NCBI RefSeq assembly: GCF_041381155.1
Contig: NC_091135.1
Coordinates: 65,065,067 to 65,129,066 of the forward strand
Source: Argopecten irradians
Taxonomy: Eukaryota > Mollusca > Bivalvia > Pectinida > Pectinidae
Direction: 5' to 3'
DNA length: 64,000 nt
Positions within the stretch are counted from its first letter, which is position 1. Every line of letters starts with the position of its first letter. Below the pieces are notes generated by a model, which ran no database searches, was not told where the DNA came from, and worked only from the letters and a program-made list of their open reading frames with translations. The position numbers were made by a program, and so were the translations under genes. Positions 24,096 through 36,553 of the stretch are shown piece by piece.

Positions 24096-25914
24096 TCAAA
24101 AGTGAAAACCATTTGTTTAGTTGTATTTATTGCCTTAATTTTCAAGGGCATTGGGCACAATTTTTACAACTTATCTTAATTCATTTTTCTTAAATGATAG
24201 AATCGTTTATATACACACGGAACAAGATGGCATAAAATAGCTAAAAGACAATATACATTACAGAATTTCGAGAGAGAGAGAGAGAGAAATGGGGGAGGGA
24301 CAACTATAATAAGGAAATGTATTTGTTTTCACACGAGCCGATTTTCTTTCCAATACAATACCGACGGCAAAAGTTAGTATTTCATGAACGATGCACAAAC
24401 GATACAGGTAAATATTCATACTTTTTCCAGCCCATAAATGTTACATTATATAGTCTGGGGCCTTAGGGAAATCCGTGTGCATTTTCTGAAGAAAGTTAGC
24501 GACTATGTGTAATCTATTATACACGTGTCAGTATTGCAGAAAACGTATGCCTTGTCTCCAAACCCCGCGACGGTGGATTTGTATGACGTCATCAACATTT
24601 AACAGCTGAATCTGATACAAAATTTTGCATTAACTCCTAAAAAATGATAAATATGATGTTTAATGACAACATAATTATGTATTGAATAATTTGTGTCATA
24701 GGAACCCTAAATATTATATTTAGTGACGCTGAAAAGAACATTTAGGGACAAATTAGCATAAAAAAAGTCATTTCCGCACTTCAGAATTGATTTTTGTTTT
24801 TTTTGCAAAATTGCTCTCAAATGAGTAAAATTATAATTTTTTCCCATTACGTTTTGTTTGTAACACATCCATCTGGTGTATGTGAAGAAATTGGGTGGTC
24901 AAACTTTGTGACCAAATTCTACTTAAAATTTTTGAAAATCAAAAAATCTTTGCCCTACCCCCAAAAGTCTGTCTCCGATGTCCATCGTCTGTCATGCAAC
25001 GTAAACCATTTATGTTATACTCTAAGCTTCTTCAGAACCACTGAAGCGAATTCTATGTATTTTTACAGCCTAAAGCTCATCAAAGTCCTTGTTAATCATA
25101 TGTGTTACAACCCCTAAAATAGGAGCCGGCAAACGTTGGCGTGCGAATATTTGCAATTATCTTATTTACCTGAACAGTAAGATATTTGCCAGATATACAA
25201 ACGGAAATATAGGAAATTGTTGCTCGAAGCAGGAGGTCAAGCGCAACAGTTTCATAGACGTCCCTACTACCGAGGTCCATGCTTTGACTGTTTTCAAAAG
25301 TACCTAGTCATAATAATATGAAACGAATGGTTTATTACATGACTCAATAAAATAAATTTGGCTTTGAAATCGAAAACTTCATTATTAAGAATAGAAAAAA
25401 TATGCACCGCATCGATGGGATTAAATGGTGTACCATAGGGGAGAGAACTGTACACATTTTGGCACAAAAAAGAGTACTAGGCAGCAGAGCTATGGTTATA
25501 TTTGATTTCAAACTGTGAAGTTTTGGACGGATGCCCTCAAGCTGATTCAGAAAAGTTAGAATCATAACTGGTTTACCATGTTATACAAGAAATGATCCAA
25601 TTTGCTTGTAAAGTGCATCTCCATTGGCTAAAAATTTGCTTAATCAGCCAGTAAAGGAAAAATGGTGTCGTCATTTGTAACGTTGCTTCTGAGACAGTGG
25701 CGTTATGATTTCATTGACAAAAAAAAGTCCCAAAATGAGTTTAGAATTCTGAAGAGGTTATCATTAGTAAATTGAATTATATGGATTAACTTCGCGGGCT
25801 AATTCAGAGTAAACTAAGATTTTTCTGTTATATCCCCATAACATAAACAAAATCTATTCAAATTAATCCTTACATGAATCTTTATATTTTGAAATAGAAT
25901 TGGAACCCCTTTCT
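24096..25914. other. AT-rich intergenic DNA, no gene seen
   Basis: Includes a short GA microsatellite at about 24270-24288. Open frames of up to 107 codons have low-complexity composition and no domain I recognise. Confidence 0.5.
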
Positions 25915-26222
25915 AAGGTGACTGATTTCGGCCATATCGCACTGTCGCATTGTCGACCCCGCCAAGCGATCTTAATCGAAATACGACAATGCGCAGAGCG
26001 ACAGTGCGCCATGCGATAAAATTTTCCCGCCACGCGACAAAATTATCCCGTTAATGCGACAGCATTTTCTGTCGCACTGGCATACTGTCGCTCTTTGCTT
26101 TGCGCATTGTTGCACTGTTATATGATGCAATGTCGCTCTTCGCTTGGTGCGTTGTCGCTCTTCGCTTGACGGGGTCGCCAATGCAAAAGTGCGACATGGT
26201 CGAACTCAGCCACCACACCTTT
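25915..26222. mobile_element. Foldback MITE, 308 bp
   Basis: Imperfect terminal inverted repeats of about 57 bp start AAGGTG at the left and end CACCTT at the right, with the shared inner core CGACCCCGYCAAGCGA. The interior is rich in short GTCGC/GCGAC words, giving high self-complementarity. No coding. Confidence 0.75.
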
Positions 26223-26974
26223 CAGACAAAAGAGGTAAAAGAAAACCTTCAATCACTACTGGTTGGGGACATATTATAGTGAAGAACATATTATCGTGAT
26301 TTTGATTGGCGGCTTACACTGAATGCGATTTTTAAACGGTTTTGTGTTTAGAAAGATGACACCTACCAAAATTGCCAACAATATTTTCAAATTTAGAAGA
26401 AAATTTAATTTTTAACATAAAAATACCAAATTTCAGTAAATCTTACCTCACAAGTACAACATTAGCCAGGGGAAATGCATGATATCGGCTTTATTCTAAG
26501 ATAATAGTCCCGATTTATATATCGTCTGCTTCCTCTGATGACACAACAGCGTTCAAAAAACGAAAGTTGTAAGGGAGGTAATTCAATCTTAGAAAAGAAC
26601 GCTGATCGGGGTCACTCAAGCGCTTTTGACCAGACGACAAAATACAAGGTAGTAAACAATGCTGATTTTATTTGTTATTTAATTGTTTACAGAACTAATC
26701 ACCACCAGAAATCATTCAAATATCTTTAATATTTATTCAGAATACTAATAATTTATACAGACATGGGAGAAATAATCGTCATTTTGCCAGAAATAGATCG
26801 GTAAATGGCGACCTCTTCATTTCCCGTCTGCGTAATATTTAACGATTTGATATGTCATAAACAATACACGTTTTCTCTCTTTTGCAACGCAGTTTTTATA
26901 TCAATTATATTTTTAAAAATTAGTCAAATGTTTATCTTTATGTTGATTCCAAATTAAATTTATTCCATCACAGG
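26223..26974. other. AT-rich intergenic DNA, no gene seen
   Basis: No supported gene. A GGGAGGTAATTC motif occurs near 26570. Confidence 0.5.
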
Positions 26975-26979
26975 TAACT

Positions 26980-27817
26980 CAGTGGCGTAGGAAGATGAAA
27001 CGTCATGGGGGGGCAAAGGTCCTCAATATTTTGTAACCCCCCCCCCCCCCCCCCCCCACGCCACACCTACAGGAGGAGATTATGCTTTATGTACATTTTT
27101 CATATATCACTAAATTTAATCCTTGTACACATTTATAGACAGTGGGGTCGCTAAAAGGAAATTAACGAATACGCAAATTGGCCAAATTAGCGTGTGAGCG
27201 TCGAAGGCGCAAGATTTTGGTGTTTTATTAGGGGTCTGAGGGTGACTCCCGGGATGAGTTTTATGTATTTTGATGATTTTGCGATCGCCCGAAAGCACGA
27301 GAAATTTGGTGTTTGGGGGGTTCGGGGGTCTCCCCCGGGAAAAAATTACAATTTAGAATGGCTTAGATGAGTTTTTCGATGCATTTTGATGAATTTGCAA
27401 ACGCCCAAAGGCGCGAGAATTCGGTGTTAGGGGGGTCCGGGGGGTCTCCCCCGGGAAAAAAAATACGATTTAAAATGGCTGAGATGAGTTTTACGATAAA
27501 GTTTAATGATTATAAAGCGTTCTTAACATGGTAATTTTTCGATTTAAAGCTACCTGCATTTAGAAATGATAATTGTGTCGTCATAACATTATGGAACCCT
27601 ACTCGATCTGAATATACCGGCTTCACACCATCGGTACATTGTTGTGTAACAGAAAAAAATGAATTAATTGTCTCGCTAAGACATATAAACAAATTGATCT
27701 TTTAAGAGACATTTTTAAATAGTACATAGAATCCCTTGATGGACATTTTTAGTCAAATGTTTATCTTTTATCTGCCCCCCCCCCCCCCCCCCCCCCCCCC
27801 CGCTTCCTACGCCCCTG
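26980..27817. mobile_element. Non-autonomous hAT-type transposon, 838 bp
   Basis: Ends CAGTGGCGTAGGAAG and CTTCCTACGCCCCTG form a 15-bp inverted repeat with one mismatch, typical of hAT elements (CAG...CTG). It is flanked by TAACT on both sides (26975-26979, 27818-27822), a 5-bp duplication as reported for the hAT5 group. The interior has long C runs near both ends and two to three tandem copies of a roughly 125-bp unit with a GGGGGTCTCCCCCGGG-like core (about 27180-27500). No coding. Confidence 0.78.
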
Positions 27818-27822
27818 TAACT

Positions 27823-29371
27823 ATTTTTAATATTTTTTTGAAAAAAATCACGATAATATGTTCAGTAAAATGACACGAAAACCTATTTGACCGACTTTTT
27901 TCAAAGGGCTGTGTTTATTGTAAAATATCATATAAATTCACTTAAAGCTTATTTATTTAAAGTGTTGTGGAATAAAGCTTATTTACAACTCTAAAAATCT
28001 AAATTTAAATACAACGTTTAGAAACAAATCGAGAAAAAACGCTATTTTTTCACGATAATATGTCGCCAGCCAGTATACAAGATAAACATTAATATGACTC
28101 AAAATTATCTATCAAACTTATTACCTTCTTCAGTAGGCTATATAGTAATCCTTACATTTTAAGAAACAGTGAAATCTTCATTACCACATCAACGATATCC
28201 TTCTTTCCTACTACTTTAAGAATTACTTTAATTATGGGGAAAGAAAACTTAATACTTTACATACTAAATTAAGACATCAGTTTAGTTTTCTCAAAGATGA
28301 TCCTTTCCGTGTATATTTGGCACCAGGCTCTATTTGAATGCTAAACATTTCTTTTTTTAAATGTCAGTTATGCTACTTCGAACAAATATGCTCCAATTTT
28401 TAAATGACCTCAATATAAAAGTTAATTTAAATTTATTACTTTATGAATATGAAAACTTGCAGTCATTTATAAAGTCGAACAGAAGATTTTAAACACAATA
28501 TCATTGTATACCTTATTATCTTGTACGTTAGATGTTAAATTCATATATGTCATTACCTGTGAATATTTCATGCTGATCAAACTACATGTATTTTGAAGGT
28601 TCCTGGGCTTACCGCAGTGCATTTTCTACCTATAGTATAAACAATGATGAACATGTGTGATGTCTATTGTTTACACAACCGTTTATTTTGCCCAACGACA
28701 TATAAGCGTACGTATTATACATAGCTTACAGAATACGATAAATAATAGGAACGTTTTACAAGCTAATGAAACATGGCCTTGCCTAATATGTACACATTAG
28801 ATCTAAGGCAACGTTTCGGTAGTGTATATGTAGGAAACAGGAATAGAGGTAGGGTGTGTGCATGTACATGTAGGAATATACCAGTGTGTGAATCGTGAAC
28901 AAAGGAAATATAACATGATGTTGTAATACATGACTTAATGTCTTCCTTAAATCAAAATCACTTTTATGAAGACAGCAACTGGACATATTTCTCTGAGGAT
29001 GGCGATTCTATAAGATAACTTTATCGCTAATTTTTTCTGTTATTTTAGTTTTGCCTACAATAATGACATAGAATTATTATTTTCGTTTTTCGGAAACTTC
29101 TTATTGCCACATGCGGCGGCCTATGGCAAAGATTACTAAAAATAATGTCTCTTGGTGGAAAAACCAACGAAAGCAAGCTTTTAACTAACGTTTTTGAATT
29201 TGGAATAGCATTTTCATTGGCAATCAAACTAAATTAGAATAGGTGAAAGGAAGATGGTACGTGTAATATTGATGTTAATTCAACTTTGTCGACTTCTGTA
29301 AGAAAAGAAAAAAAATGATGCTGCTCTTAAATATCAGTATAGTTAGCGTCAAAACCATACGTTCAGCGGAC
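27823..29371. other. AT-rich intergenic DNA, no gene seen
   Basis: No gene or repeat recognised. Open frames of up to 67 codons look random. Confidence 0.5.
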
Positions 29372-29707
29372 ATACTGTGACAAAAACCGGACCCGGGTGC
29401 GGTATTCCTGAGTATTCCTTGGTAGCGTGCAGGTAGTACCCAGCACCCAGGTCGCAGTTTCTGTCTAACCTTATATTTTGTATGATCCGTAGGTTAAGAC
29501 TACAAGTCTCAACGATTGCTTATCCGGAATGATCCAGTATAATAAAAGACTCAAGCCAGTAATAAAAGTTAAAGAATATATTATATAACTGAGAAAGTCA
29601 CAACATGTGTTAAATAAGAATGATAATCTCCATAATTTCAGTAATCTCACAGAGGCTAAGAGCCGTACTCTTGAAACTTATGAGTCTTTCCTAAGAAATC
29701 AACTATT

Positions 29708-32700
29708 TTTTTTATTCAATAGTACATGTTGAATATAATACAATGTCCCTTCCACCGAAGGCCTCTCTTACAAATTTCCATATTTCTACATATTTTACTC
29801 TCTTTCTCACCCATCCAATATAGTACTTTATACTTATTTATATACATGTATAAATATAATTCTTGAAAAGACTTTTCTTATTTTAAGTTTTAAATTTTGT
29901 GTTTAATTGACCACTTAAGCATTATTTTACAGTGCGGTCTACAATATCTGCATATATATTGAATTATCAAAAAAGGAAATGTTAATATATAAAGTTAGAG
30001 TTTTGATATTACAGTAGATAAGATATTTGCTGGTAATAAATAAGGGGAGGTAACTCCTTCTACAAAGGGAATTGTATAAGGGAGACAACTCCTATATACA
30101 AACCGTATTATTCCTTCCTCTCATTTCTCATTCACTCTCTATTCATACCGCAACTGAAGTTCTGTACATAGTAGTTCAAATTCTATATATAGTATAAATA
30201 ATTCAGAAAGATTATGATATTTTGACTATGCTATGGCATTTGATAACATTTTGTACAGTTCCTTTTTTCTTGAATTTTGACATTTCAAATAATTCCCAAT
30301 ATTTTCTATAATAATGCTTTTAAAGATAATAAGTGCAGATTGGACACTTATATTCTTGTTTTGGTACTTCACAATATTTCTAACTTTCCATACTGTAACT
30401 TTAGTGCTGATAACAATTGTTTCCAATAAATCTTTCTCTTCATCTTCATAATTACCTAGCAGAAATTTTGCTTCATTACTAAATATATCAATAATTTTCT
30501 GTTTCCAAGTGATTTGATTAGAAATATTGTGTTTTATACAAGACAAGAGATTTTGGACATAATTACATGTATAAAATAAATGACACAGTGTTTCAGCATT
30601 TTCACAAAAATGACATTTTCCATCCGATCTATTCATTAACTGCAATTTTGTTTCAGTAAAAATGATTCTATGTAATAAATTCCACTCAAATTGTTTAATT
30701 TTTTGTGAAATAGCAATATACTGAAATTTTGTCCATATTATTTGCCAATTCTTTTTATCTAAATTACTGTTTTGGAAATATTCTTTCCATTTTACTTCTG
30801 CAATGGGTTCACAATCCGGCATCAGAATTTTTTGTATATATTTCTCTTTTAGCTTTTCAGAAGAAATTAGTGTTTCTTTATTCAATTTGTTGTTTTTAAT
30901 AATTATTTTTAAATCAGAATTTATATACTGTTCAGTATCTTGAACATAGTTATCTCTGAGTATTTGTAAAAAATTTTGTGGAATTGAATTTTTAATAATA
31001 GTAAATTCTGCTATCCAGTTATTTTTTTTGTGTAGCTTTCTTAGAAGTAGCTCACTATCAATGAACTTTTTTTCATCTTCATTCCAAATATCTTTAATTT
31101 TTGTCAGCTGTGACCGTAAAAAGGATTTAAAACATTGTGATTTACCATTTACCATTAAATTGGTATTTCTAAAAAGGTTTTGGTTCATAATTTCATTTTT
31201 ACTAGTGGCAGGGATTTTGGTTCTGAAAGTTGACCATGCTTTGATACATTTTTGATAAAAGACAGGTATTCCACTTAAATCTAGTCCTTGTAGATTGGAG
31301 CAATTACATATAAAATATTTTGTGTTATGTATTTCATCAAACTTTTGTAGGAAGTGTTTCCCAAATGCATTCCAATTATCCAATTTTGACTGCAGTATCC
31401 TGTATGTAGTCTTCACATATTTACTTAATATAAAAACATCAATATCTACCATATTAATTCCTCCTTTATTTTTATTGTTACAGCACGTTTTTCTATTAAC
31501 AAGATTAATTTTGCTATCCCATATGAAATTCCATACAATCAAGTTAATTTCATTTTTGTACTTTCTGGGATACCTCTAGCTTCAATTTCGAAGCTTATTG
31601 TAGATAATATTAGAGACCTGATAATCAACACTTTACCTCCAATACTAAGGTTTCTAGTTTTCCATATTTGCACACAGTTTTTTTATTTTTTGAACTTTAT
31701 CCTTCCATAGATTGTCTATATCAATATTATATCCATGATGTATACCTAAAGTTTTGACAGAATGTTTTGTCCATTTTATCTTATCAAATACTGGTTTCTT
31801 ATTTTTCCATTTCCCTAGATATATAGCTTCAGTTTTATCATAATTTATCTTTGAGCCTGATGCTCTCTCATATATTTCAAATAGTTCAAAGGATTGTGTA
31901 ATAGATTCTTCAGTTCTGTGAAAATGTTGCAGATCATCAGCAAATCCATTTAATTTTACTTCTGAATTATTGGTATTTGGTAATTTGATTCCTTTAATAT
32001 CCGAAGTTGCTCGTATAGTACATGCCAGTGGTTCTGCTTGTAAAATGTACATTATTGGCGCCATTGGGCAACCCTGTCTCGCTGATCTTGATAACTGAAA
32101 ATATCTTGAAGTAAAACCATTTGTTTCTATACAAGTTGTAGCATTACCTACAAGCATTTTTATCCAATTACAATATTTAGGTCCAAAATTAAATTTTTCA
32201 AAGCAATGAAATATCCAATCCCATTCTATTCTATCAAAGGCTTTTTGTTGATCAATGAATACAATGGCTCCATTCTCTTCCTCAATATCACAATATTCAA
32301 TTATGTCTTGTAATTGTCTGTTGGCATTCATGATATTTCTTCCTGGCACAAAACCCTTTTGGTCTGTATGTATAATTTTAGCAAGAAGAGGTTTGATTCT
32401 ATTACTGATAACCTTTGCAATAATTTTATAGTCTGTATTTAATAGCGTTAGAGGCCGCCAATTTTTTATATCTTCTCTTTCACCCTTTTTGAATAGTAGC
32501 TTCAGTATTCCCTTCCCCTGAGATTTAGACATAGTATTATATTTAAATACATATTTTATTACCTCCAGAAATTCTTGCTTAATTATTTCCCAGTATTTTT
32601 TGTAAAATTCTGCTATAATTCCATCCTCTCCTGGAGATTTATTGTTTTTAAGAGTTCTTTATAGCTGAGTATATTTCTTCATCTTCTATATCTCTGTCTG

Positions 32701-34308
32701 TTTTCTCTTTATCATCTTCACATATTTTATTTTCAATGAATTGAGTTAAATATTCTGCATTCTCTTTATCCCATCCTTCTGTTTTAAAAAGTTTTTCGTA
32801 GAAATTCACTTGTTCTTGTAGAATATTTTTTATTCCAGTTTTATAGTTCCCATCTGCAGATTTTATTCTATACCACTGCTTCTTCTGTGCATTATTTTTC
32901 TCTAAATTAAAGAAATAAGCTGTTGATTTTTCGTTTTCTTCAAAGTTTTGTATTCTTGACCTTATCCGTGCAGCATTAGCTTTGTTAGTGTAGTGTTCTT
33001 TAATACTTTTTTCTAACTTTTGAATATCTTCTCTGAAACCATTTTCTTCCCTTAACTTTTCTAATGTTTTCTCATCCTCTTTTATTATCTTATCTTTTGT
33101 ACTTAGAATTTTACCAATTTCCATAGACAACTCCTTTATTTGAATTTTAGTCACTTCCCACCATTCCAATATGTTTGTATATTTATTAATATTAGTAACC
33201 CAGGATCTCCAACAGTTTTTGAAAGCTTGTGAAAATAGTGTGTGTTCTAAAACTTTAACACTCATCTTCCAGTTTCCCGGTCCACGCTCTATTTCTTGTG
33301 GTAATAATTTAACTAATATCATATTATGGTCACTATATGGACAAAATTTTATACAAGGGTCACTGAAAAGGTGTCGCATCTTAGAAGGAGAGAACATATT
33401 GTCAATTCTTGATTCTGAATGACATCTCTTAAATGTAAATTTCTTCTTAATAACATATTGAGAACGCCATATATCCTCAAGATTTTTTTCACTAATCAGG
33501 ATGCTTAATTCTCTTTGTCCTATATCTTGTTTGTTAAGTGCTGGTTTTCTATCTATGCTATTATTTAGCGTGCAATTAAAATCTCCCACTAAAATACATT
33601 CTGATAATTGACCTTTGTTGTCATCTATTATCTTACTTGTTTGTGTGAAAAAATCTTTACGTTCATTACCATGGTTAGGTGCATACACATTGTACAGTTC
33701 AAATAGTTTATCTTCAGATTCTATGTTGGCTGATATAATTCTGCCATTACCACATTTGTGTTTTTCTGATACATTTGCTGCAAAAATATTTTTCCATAAG
33801 ATTGCTACCCCCTTTGATGAATTAGTGCCATTATTCCACATGCTTCCACCCCCCTTAGTTATGTCTTTCCATTGTTTGCTCCATGAAATTTGGTCAGTGT
33901 CTGTGCAGTGAGTTTCTTGTAAACATATTATATCTATTTTTTGGCTCTGCAACCAATACATCACTTTTTCTCTTTTCTTATTGTCTCTCAAACCATTTAC
34001 ATTTATACTGCTAATCGTTACATAATTTTTGTTTGCAGATGGCATTATGAATAATGTCTATTATGAGGAACCACTTTTCATTGATTCCCTTACCTGTTAA
34101 CACTATGTGGAAAAAGTATACACAGAGAAATACTAAATGAACTACAGATATAGGGTAATTTACATTATAGGTTTGTGTTTGCATTAAGAATTTTAAGCTG
34201 CAATTTTCTGTGTTTTTTTTGGATAATCTATCCTCTGGTGGAGTGGAATTGTCACTTAACAGACGTGTCTTAAAATTTGGATCGACTGGGGTTTTGGGCC
34301 CTTCATCG
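29708..34308 (-). mobile_element. Tx1/L1-like LINE, 5'-truncated
   Basis: A 4.6-kb minus-strand insertion flanked by a perfect 20-bp direct repeat (TTCCTAAGAAATCAACTATT at 29688-29707 and 34309-34328), with a short poly(A) (T run on +) at the left end. It carries an ORF2 with apurinic endonuclease, reverse transcriptase and C-terminal zinc-knuckle regions. Only about 260 bp precede ORF2, so ORF1 and the 5' leader are missing, as usual for truncated LINE copies. The intact long target duplication indicates a fairly recent insertion. Confidence 0.93.
30226..34045 (-). pseudogene. LINE ORF2: endonuclease-reverse transcriptase, frameshifted
   Basis: It starts at the ATG at 34045. The APE-type endonuclease shows ICLQETHC, YAPNHG, VGDFNCTL and YSDHN. 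Reverse transcriptase follows with NWRPLTLLNTDYK, FIDQQKAFDRI, RQGCPMAP and the FADD catalytic box. A C-terminal CHFC...H...C zinc knuckle follows (CHFCENAETLCHLFYTC). The resemblance is to the Tx1/L1 clade. Frame changes are needed near 32655 (between endonuclease and RT), near 31660 and near 31570, so the copy cannot make full ORF2. The enzyme would nick target DNA and copy LINE RNA in the nucleus. Confidence 0.9.
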
Positions 34309-34331
34309 TTCCTAAGAAATCAACTATTGAC

Positions 34332-34545
34332 ATCTCACAGAGGCTAAGAGCCGCACTCATGAAACTTCAGATAAGAGTCTTTCCTAGGCTTGTCATAAAA
34401 ATATATGATAACTCATAGAGGCTAAGAGCCGCACTCTTGAAACTTATGAGTTTCATATCCTATAACCAAATAATCCAAGAAATAAATAATTAGACAACTC
34501 ATAGAGGCTAAGAGCCGTACTCTTAAAACATGTGAGTGTCTAATC
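34332..34545. repeat. Hairpin repeats with a GGCTAAGAGCC core
   Basis: Three copies (cores at 34342-34352, 34420-34430, 34506-34516) plus a fourth at 29654-29664 across the LINE. Each has a GGCT-AAG-AGCC mini-hairpin inside an outer pairing of ACTCATA with TATGAGT. They belong to the LTR at 29376-35508. Confidence 0.7.
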
Positions 34546-35332
34546 CTAACTTAAAACGTAACCAATTTAGTCTGGCGCTATTATCCTGCGAGAGCGTAGT
34601 GACCGCTCGCTGGTACCGGTGAAACAGAAGTGGCGAGGCCCTGTGCTCACCCCTATTTATAACCTTTGGGCCTCGGCCGAGGCTAGGCCGCCCGCTGATT
34701 GGCTGAAAGCCTCGGTTGGCCTGTCTCACACCCGAGACCTTACGCAAAGGAACTATAATATAATCCCTCCGATACTATAAAAATACACATCGTATACAAT
34801 GCATCTGTACCTAAATCAAATACACAAATCTTCATAAACAATAAAACGATCTAATTATAATAACAGACATTCTTAACAATATTTCTACAACGAATACACT
34901 CGAAACGCCGACTACGTCATTTTGACAACAAGTTGTCAGCGACGAACACATGACTGTCAACAACGACATTTACAGCTAAATAAAGTCGTCTAACAATGAA
35001 ATCGACAGTATCTCAGCGAGATAACTAACACATGGGTTTGTACATTCATTGATTTACATGTAATGTCGATTACTTAATCTTATATCGAACACATTCCACA
35101 CACTAGTCATGTTTGTGTATTGACGGAAAGATCGAGACCGTGACGTGATGAACTCGTACATTATTTCAATCACTCTCGCATCTTAACAATTAATTCATAC
35201 AATGCAATAACTCAATGAATAACAATCTTCAGCATTTATATTTCTATGTCCACAGCATAAAACTGCCACGCTACGTCCTAGCGCTATTTATGTCAGAATC
35301 TTCAAATATTCTCTACCACACAGTATCGTTTA

Positions 35333-35508
35333 TGTAAACTGGAACACCTCGACCCGATCTCTGATCGGGTATATGCCCAAACTACAGGCCACTAACCTGT
35401 TTTGTTACATCTTAAACACTGTATCTTAAATGTAAACTGGAACACCTCGATCCAATACCTGATCGTATATATGCCCAAACCACAGGCCACTAGGCCTATT
35501 TTGTTACA
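35333..35508. repeat. Tandem roughly 99-bp duplication at the LTR end
   Basis: The segment from TGTAAACTGGAACACCTCGA to TTTTGTTACA occurs twice in a row (from 35333 and 35431). The second copy forms the LTR terminus. Confidence 0.75.
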
Positions 35509-35512
35509 ATAC

Positions 35513-36553
35513 CATACGAATTTGACGTCATGTGCATAATGCATATTTAAGCATATGAACATACACTTCTATACTATATAAAAAAACGTTATTCAAATGT
35601 AAATGCTATTATTGAGAGAGCATCAAACGTGATTTTCCAGTAGGTAACAGGCTTGTGACGAGCCTCTTAGTTAGATTCCTGTATTCTGAACGCCTTGTCA
35701 GAAATGGAATTTCTTATTCTACTCATGATTATTTCTTGCTTATACACTGTTGTAACAGTAGAACAAGATATGTACTAATAGAAACTATCAAAACCACATT
35801 AAATTGTCATATTTGTATAAATGTAGACAACTAACAACTTGACCGGAAGTCTTGGATGGCACGAAAATGACTTAAAGGAAATGGCCGCCGGATCCGGAAA
35901 CAATAATGCTCGATAATATCTACTTCAAACAAAAAATATTTAAAAATCGGTTTTATGTCCAACATATATTTTTATGATTTTGATATGTTTGGGTGTTATA
36001 AATGGCCTGTATAATAAATTAAAAACATCAAAAAGTGCTTTATCTTTTGAATATAGTGGAAATATATTACCTTCACCTCAATTTTAGCAAGGAGTCGGGC
36101 GTTATTATTCTAAAAATGCAATAAATGTCGGAATACATCTTAAAACTGTATGCATACGAGTAACACTCATACATTTATTGACTATATGAAACAAGTTTAA
36201 GTAATGGTTATGATAAAGGTAACGAGAAAAAAACGTTTTATTTTTGGTCTTCTGTGATACGGATATCGGGGTCATCGGCCATCTTTATGACGTCATATTG
36301 ACCACTGATCGCGACCAGGCATTGTTTTTCGGATGCCCACGGTTGTTCTTAACAAAATGGCATATGCCTTGATATTTCTTCACGAAATGCATACGGAAGC
36401 CTTTTTTATGCCCTAAGGTACCGGACTATATAATATAACTGTGCTTATTTCATTCCCTAATGAAAATATAGCAAACAGAGTGCTAATGCATGCTCGAATT
36501 AAACTTGAGCAGAAATGTTATTACTCCAAAATAAGCATATTACAGCATATCAA
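35513..36553. other. Downstream flank of DEG/ENaC gene 1
   Basis: AT-rich DNA following the stop codon of gene 1 on the minus strand; probably 3' UTR and intergenic. No gene recognised. Confidence 0.5.

Larger units (their letters stand above)
29376..35508 (-). mobile_element. Solo LTR (fossil), about 1.5 kb, split by a LINE
   Basis: Outer ends TGTGACAAAA and TTTTGTTACA with a 4-bp duplication ATAC (29372-29375, 35509-35512). After removing the LINE and one of its target copies, about 1512 bp remain. On the minus strand a CCAAT box (about 34695) precedes TATAAATAGGGG (about 34650), as in an LTR promoter. It contains three to four hairpin-forming repeats and a tandem roughly 99-bp duplication. 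Its ends resemble those of the solo LTR at 6670-7864. No internal coding region remains. Confidence 0.7.

Noticed and set aside
34329-34545. Hammerhead ribozyme in the hairpin repeats
   Set aside because: A GAAAC string is present but the CUGANGA core is absent on both strands.
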